Below, piece by piece: positions 44,146-49,068 of a stretch of DNA of 49,068 nt. The notes beneath the pieces were generated by a model. That model ran no database searches and was not told where the DNA came from. It saw only the letters and a list, made by a program, of their open reading frames with translations. Position 1 is the first letter of the stretch. Each line of letters starts with the position of its first letter. Location: NCBI GenBank assembly GCA_015039465.1, contig MU130011.1, positions 257,652 to 306,719 on the forward strand, read 5' to 3'. A program made the position numbers and the translations under genes. The stretch comes from Phlegmacium glaucopus (Eukaryota; Basidiomycota; Agaricomycetes; Agaricales; Cortinariaceae).

Positions 44146-45684
44146 TCAACGAGCTGAGAGCCTGAGGCGGGTGATGTGAGATTGAAAGGTAACGTGAGCA
44201 AGGGGCTTTGTAAAAATATCTGCTGTGTTTTTGGTTCTGGGAATGTGATTGATGATGAAGGATTTTGATTCAATGTGCGAGCAAATGAAGTGATAATGAA
44301 TGTCGATGTGCTTAGCTTTACCGTGGTTGGAATTGTTGACAGACAAGCACTTGGCGCCATTGTTGTCTGTGCAAATAACAAGAGGACTTGGGCAGTCAAT
44401 TTGAAATTGGTTGAGAGACTGACGCAGCCATACCCCTTCCTGAATGGCATGAGTGAGGGCAACATACTCGGCCTCGGTTGTAGACAGGGCGATGCAATTT
44501 TGCTTCTTGGTGGACCAACTAATGGGGCCACCGCCCATTGACCAGAGAAAGCCCGATATGGAGGTGCGGTCCCTTTTATCACCAGCCCAGTCTGCGTCCG
44601 ATAAGCCAGAAAGTGGGAGACTAAGACTGTCACCACCATAGTGAAGGTGATACATTCGAGTTCCTTTAAGGTAGCAAAGGACTTGTTTGGCTGTAGCAAA
44701 ATGGCGGGGCTTGGGAGAAGAGCAATGCTGAGAGAGTAAGAGAACAGCAAAGGAAATGTCTGGGCGAGAGCAAATTTGGAGAAATAACAAGGAGCCAACC
44801 AGATGTTGAAAGGACTTTGTGAGATTTACAATGGAGGGATGAGTATCCTCAGGAAGCCCAAAAGGGTGGTCATGTTCAAGGGGGGTTTTAATAGGATTAC
44901 AATTGGTGAGGTCATATTCAGCAAGGAGAGTGTCGGTGAACATTTCCTGATGAATCCAGAGCTCCCGAGTCTCCAGTCGACGTTCAAATTGGTTGCTGAG
45001 AAAACAGCGAAGAGGACTGAGATCTTTGATCCCAAAGGCCTTTTTGATCTCACTTTTTATGAAGTCCAAAAACAACATGGAGGTGCAGCCTGATAGACCA
45101 TCATCGACATGCATTGCTAGAAGGCAATGTACATCTTCTCCCCCCCATGACCGTTTGTAAACGAAGACAGTGTGATCAAACTCGGAACGTAGAAAGCCAA
45201 GACTCTCAAGAACTTTCCAAAGGAGATTGTACCAGATCAAACTGGCTTGTTTCAGACTGTATAGCAATTTCAGTAGACGCCAGATGCCGCGTAGTCCAGA
45301 AGGAGAAGCGTACCCAGGAGGATACCGCATATAGATGGTTTGAGTGAGGTCTCCCCAGAGAAAAGCACGAGTCGTGTCAAAGCACTCTAGGTGCCAGCTG
45401 TTGAGAGCAGCATGCACCGCGATGAAGCGAATCTCACAGATTTCACAACAGGGGGCAAAGGTCGCATCGTAGTCGATGAAGAGGATTTGGGAGAACCCTT
45501 GAGCGACTAGACGTGCTTTGTGAACAGGTGGGCCACCATCGGGATTGAGTTTGAACTTGAAGACCCATTGGTTACCAATGGCTCTCCTTCTCTCTGGCAA
45601 CAATTCTTCAACATAGACACGCATCAGTAAATTTGGGGTCCGCTTACCGGCACTGGACAGCACTGGGCAGCGCCATAGTGCCAT
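44146..45684 (-). CDS. Copia reverse transcriptase-RNase H, uninterrupted frame
   Basis: A 512-codon frame without stops. RT blocks: 'GNQWVFKFKLNPDGG', 'HKARLVAQGFSQI', 'LECFDTTRAFLWGDL' (the catalytic Asp, with T-T replacing the usual V-K), 'LLYSLKQASLIWY' (usual R/A-W-Y pattern), and 'AMHVDDGLSG' (the VDD active site). RNase H: 'SDADWAGDKRDRTSISG', 'ISWSTKKQNCIALSTTEAE', 'CTDNNGAKCL', 'KHIDIHYHF', ending 'NTADIFTKPLAHVTF'. The first 20 or so codons (to about 45,625) come from inserted DNA, not Copia. It lies 5' of the LTR at 43,822. Compared with the other mobile genes here, this one is remarkably undamaged, so it is recent. It is separated from its protease-integrase part by about 1.2 kb of insertions. 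Confidence 0.88.
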   Translation of the reverse strand: MALWRCPVLSSAGKRTPNLLMRVYVEELLPERRRAIGNQWVFKFKLNPDGGPPVHKARLVAQGFSQILFIDYDATFAPCCEICEIRFIAVHAALNSWHLECFDTTRAFLWGDLTQTIYMRYPPGYASPSGLRGIWRLLKLLYSLKQASLIWYNLLWKVLESLGFLRSEFDHTVFVYKRSWGGEDVHCLLAMHVDDGLSGCTSMLFLDFIKSEIKKAFGIKDLSPLRCFLSNQFERRLETRELWIHQEMFTDTLLAEYDLTNCNPIKTPLEHDHPFGLPEDTHPSIVNLTKSFQHLVGSLLFLQICSRPDISFAVLLLSQHCSSPKPRHFATAKQVLCYLKGTRMYHLHYGGDSLSLPLSGLSDADWAGDKRDRTSISGFLWSMGGGPISWSTKKQNCIALSTTEAEYVALTHAIQEGVWLRQSLNQFQIDCPSPLVICTDNNGAKCLSVNNSNHGKAKHIDIHYHFICSHIESKSFIINHIPRTKNTADIFTKPLAHVTFQSHITRLRLSAR

Positions 45685-45689
45685 AGTAT

Positions 45690-46365
45690 AAAGGGTCCTT
45701 TATTTACAGTGCTGTCAAGCATCACAGTCACACTATGGAATGATATATATTTACTATACAGTACTATACATTACTATACAGTGCTATATAGGGTAGGGTT
45801 AATATTACTATTATTACAATATACTTTGGTCAATCTGAGGCTAGAAAGCTATGTTCACGCAAGGATAAGGAAATTTAATATGTATAAATCATATTCAACT
45901 ATCTACACAGAGTCTGAGTCATATGTACTACTCTAACTATCAATAGTAGGTTCATCATCTGCTGTTGTGTGTCGAAAACAGGCAGAGGTGGTTGGAGTGT
46001 TGAAACAGCCTGAAACGAGCCCCCCACATCCCATTTGGATGGGGAGGAGGGGCTGGGTAGTTGAGGTTGTCGAAACTGTAGCTAAAAGTAGAAAATTGTT
46101 AGTTTTAAAAAAAGCAGTAAGAAATTTGAAGAACTCACCTCAGCCACCAGTGCTCAGCGCTCATTGTTGTTTCGTACCTCCTGGGGCTAAGAAGCAGGTA
46201 TACGATGTGTTGTTTGTGTTGCTGACAGTCATGGTAACGTGCCGAAAACGGGTGGATATCAAATGTACCGAAGCGAACCTATTTCGATGGGAGGAGTTGA
46301 GAAGTGATGAAGGTGTTGTAGCTACTAGCTAAGAGTGAGTATCTAGCATCGTCAGTGGTAGAACC
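45690..46365. mobile_element. Unidentified insertion inside Copia
   Basis: About 0.7 kb between the Copia RT frame and the palindromic MITE. It includes repeats of 'actatacagt' at 45,752-45,790 and no credible gene; the ORF at 45,967-46,332 has no motif. Its left edge near 45,640 carries 'ggcactggacagcactgggc', resembling the CACTGCTGGCACTGGG terminus of the neighbouring MITE, so related elements may be nested here. Confidence 0.45.
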
Positions 46366-46368
46366 TAA

Positions 46369-46806
46369 CACTGCTGGCACTGGGTGGTGTTTCCCTTAGA
46401 AAAACTTATTTTTAGACATGTTTTGTCATTTCCAAATAATTTTTCTCACAAAAACATAAAAAGTATTTCTGAAGGAAAAATTCTAAAAATACATCAGGTG
46501 TTTCTCATGTGTTTTCCAAAGATAAATCTTATGTTTTTTAAAAGGTTTCCTTTCAGAAACAGCAGAGAAACACTTATTTCACCAATCACTGAGTGGAATA
46601 GGTGTTTCCCTGCTGTTTCTGAAAGGAAAACCTTTAAAAAAACATAATATATCTTTGGGAAACACATGAGAAACACCTGATGTATTTTAAGAATTTTTTC
46701 CTTCAGAAATACTTTTTGTGTTTTTATAGGGGAAATTATTTGGAAATGACAAAACATGTCTAAAAATAAGTTTTTCTAAGGGAAACACCACCCAGTGCCA
46801 GCAGTG
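46369..46806. mobile_element. Full-length palindromic MITE with 3-bp TAA target duplication
   Basis: 438 bp that are nearly a perfect inverted repeat over their whole length, centred near 46,588. Termini are CACTGCTGGCACTGGGTGG and its complement, flanked by TAA on both sides (46,366-46,368 and 46,807-46,809). A 3-bp TAA/TTA duplication fits PIF/Harbinger-type Tourist MITEs; the CACTG terminus with a 3-bp duplication also fits CACTA elements. Transcripts would fold into a hairpin of about 200 bp. Confidence 0.9.
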
Positions 46807-46822
46807 TAAGCAGTATTATTAA

Positions 46823-48754
46823 TTAGTTAAAAAACAAAAAAAAGGAATGAAACAGGCTCAACATGCAACACCAGAGTGTACATGGCAGTGGTATCCGCAT
46901 TTGGATGTGCCATGGCCTCGCGATGATTTGCAGGGGAATTGTTAGGTCATAGCCAGGATTGTGGGGATTCCTAGCAATGTCGCTGCATAGGGAAAGAAGT
47001 GCAAGTTTGATGCTTGCATCCATGTCACGCTGAAGGTAACTCTGGACATCAAGAGAGGCAGCAAGAGACGTGAAATTGCCAGTTTCATCAAACAAGTCAG
47101 GTAGATCACAGCAAAGATACAAGAAGTCATCCGCTGCATCGTCGCTATGATCGTCAATTGTTAATGCATCTTCCCTATCAGCTATCATGGAAACTTGTTC
47201 TTTTGAACAACATTCAAGTGCCGCCCTCTGCTCTTCCCACCTCTCCTTGTTTGCTCTGATCCTCTCCAAGTGCTCTTTTTCTGACTGAATAGATTCAGTG
47301 TATGCACGACCTTTGGTAGTAGACGGTCGGTTGCTACGAAGGGTGATAGTGGACCTGGTGGAACATTCGGTCGGGACAGGAGGTGAATCTACAATCACAT
47401 CAGATGCAAGAGTGTTGGAGGGGGTGTCGTTGACAGTAGCTGGAGGAAGCAACGACCCAGACAAAGGAGGATCTTGAGAGGTGGGAGAACTGAGTACAGA
47501 AGGAGGGAAAGGCGGTGAAGAATAGTCAACAGGAGCGGAAGAGATTTCATGTATGGCATGATACGGAATATTCTCATCAAAAATGACGGATCCAGAGTCA
47601 AAGAATTGATGGGTGGCAAGCGAACGCACACAATATCCCCTTCCCGATGGAGGATATCCCATAAAGAGACATTCTACGGATTTGACTCCCAGTTTCGTTT
47701 GGAGTTTAATGGGAACGTGTGCGAAGCATCTAACTCCCAAGACTTGTAGATGCGAGACATCAGGTTTGTGATTTCAAAAGACTTCAAAAGGAGTGACATT
47801 TTTTGGGAGAGTCGATGTAATGCTGAGATTGTACAGGTATGTTGCAGTGAGTGCCGCTTCACCCTAGTATGTAAGTGGCAATTGAGCAGCAGTGAGCATA
47901 GCAAGCATCCTTCCTTGGATGGTTCAAAATACTCGTTCCATTTTGCCATTTTTCCAATGCTTGTAACAAGGCATGACGTCACGCTCAATGCCATCCTTTT
48001 CCAAAGCCTGAACAAACTCATTGCTCCCAAGTTCGCCTCCACCATCAATTCTCAGCTTGATAACTTTTTCTCTGGTCTTCCGTTCCCAGTTAGCCTTTGT
48101 GATACACCATGCTTGATAAGCCTGGTCCTTCCTCGATAAGCAATGGATCTTTAGAGCATCGGAGAAGTCGTCAAGGAAACCGACAAAGTACAATTTCCCG
48201 TGAGGTGTGGAGACTGGAAAGGGACCACAGAGGTCACAGAAGATGAGTTCGAGAAGCTTTGTTGACTTTGGAGTATTTGATGATGGATTTGGGGCTTGAG
48301 AATGTTTGCCGATGATGCAAGGCTCGCATTTAGATAACTTGTCACCAGGAGGGAACATGACGCCTTTTACTGAATGAAGTAAGTTCTTTGTTGTGTTTTC
48401 ACCAATATGTCCCATTTGATGATGCCACAGATCCATTGACTCAGCAACTTTACTGAAGAAGGCAGTCTCAGGAGGATGAATCCCAGGGGCAGGGATGAAT
48501 TCGACATTCACAAAGAAGAGTTTATTTTGTTGAGTTCCTTCATATATCTCTTCTCTCAAACCATCCTTCAACTTTCTAGTTATTATGAACTTTCCATCTT
48601 CGAATATACATCCCACTTTGCTCCCACTTGTTGTCATTCGACCAACCGATAGAAGATTAACACATGCATCAGGCGCGTGAAGACAGTCACGAAGTTTGAC
48701 GACTGCCATCTTTCCTCTCAAAGTGAATCGGACAAGACAGTCACCACTAGCCAT
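46823..48754 (-). pseudogene. Copia protease remnant and integrase, decayed
   Basis: Minus strand: protease C-terminal end (LRDCLHAPDACVNLLSVGRM), pre-integrase zinc finger (LWHHQMGHIGENTTKNLLHS ... KCEPCIIGKHSQ), integrase core (LELIFCDLCGPFPVSTPHG with the catalytic Asp, LRIDGGGELGSNEF with the second, GKMERVF at the third region), then 'VRCFAHVPIKLQTKLGVKS', 'FMGYPPSGRGY' and a long acidic linker. A TGA at about 47,925 sits where Arg is expected (F-R-T-I-Q), and frameshifts follow to about 47,740. Gag and the protease active site are absent, replaced by an LTR of a different family. It belongs with the RT at 44.1-45.7 kb. Confidence 0.85.
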
Positions 48755-48761
48755 GGTTCGC

Positions 48762-49068
48762 TATAAATCGTTGTTGTTGTTGTATATAAACACCAACCAG
48801 AGAGCAGTGGACCAGACCTTAGGTCAAGAGACTCCCTGTCGTTCGTTTAGGGAAGGTATAACCTTGACTTTTAACACACAGAGGTAAGAGGAAAGAATAG
48901 AGAAGAGAAGGAGGAGGATGAAGGGCTTGGAAGATGAATGAGGTATAAGACGAGGATGAGGATGAGCAAGAGAGAGTCTTCAGTAAGACTATAGCGGTTG
49001 AGGGATAGGGGATAGATTGACAGTAAGGGGCAAGAAAAGCGAACTTAAGGGAGGAATTCACTGGAATT
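48762..49068 (-). mobile_element. Partial LTR of a different family, running off the window
   Basis: Reverse complement of 26,002-26,409 at both ends, with a divergent middle. It differs from the LTR at 43,822-44,138, so it is not the partner of the adjoining Copia. It abuts the truncated protease, suggesting an independent insertion or recombination that removed the Copia 5' end. Its outer end is beyond 49,068. Confidence 0.7.

Overview
This is a repeat-rich piece of a filamentous basidiomycete genome, most likely an agaricomycete. The evidence is short introns of about 45-60 bp with GTRNGT donors (plus two GC-AG introns), KDZ transposase with its CxC2 cysteine cluster, a fungal TET/JBP dioxygenase, Copia and chromodomain Gypsy retrotransposons, a PIF/Harbinger element, a fungal Zn2Cys6 transcription factor and an Afi1/SPA polarity protein. 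Only about 5.6 kb (31.7-37.3 kb) looks like ordinary host sequence; the rest is mobile DNA or its debris.

Positions 1-19.5 kb look like one large composite KDZ-type element whose left end lies outside the window. Degenerate subterminal repeats at 1-700 recur in inverted orientation at 18.99-19.5 kb. Between them lie a proline-rich protein (2.4-3.4 kb, -), a coiled-coil/cysteine-cluster protein (3.7-5.3 kb, +), an intact 354-residue TET/JBP 5-methylcytosine dioxygenase homologue (5.7-6.9 kb, -), an unrecognised accessory protein (8.8-10.7 kb, +) and the KDZ transposase (10.9-18.2 kb, -). The 3' half of the transposase gene is tandemly duplicated. Differences between the duplicates are almost all CpG to TpG/CpA transitions, and several accessory genes are broken at CGA to TGA codons, while the TET/JBP frame is clean. 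This fits an element evolving in a methylated compartment and carrying a demethylation-type enzyme.

Positions 19.5-26.9 kb hold a decayed Copia element. Its first half reads normally to 22,005. From 22,006 to 25,211 the + strand makes sense only when read backwards without complementing: the rest of the Copia polyprotein (reverse transcriptase end, RNase H, stop, polypurine tract, LTR) then appears in register with the forward part. No DNA rearrangement produces a mirror image, so this is most likely a data or assembly error, or a deliberate edit. It is the strangest signal in the window. A partial LTR and a second copy of the KDZ-type right end follow.

Positions 26.9-30.65 kb are a PIF/Harbinger element with a Myb/SANT-like partner and a DDE transposase whose stop codons abut; each has one CGA to TGA stop. 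Host genes follow: a Zn2Cys6 regulator (31,749-33,962, -) and an Afi1/SPA protein (34,299-37,324, -). Positions 37.5-49 kb are nested retroelements: a tRNA-derived SINE candidate; a chromodomain Gypsy and a coiled-coil/cysteine-cluster gene that are both broken by a single 3.1-kb inversion; and a Copia with an intact RT-RNase H frame but disrupted protease-integrase. Three MITE-like elements with good termini (two with clear target duplications) interrupt these. No rRNA, canonical tRNA or CRISPR array was seen.
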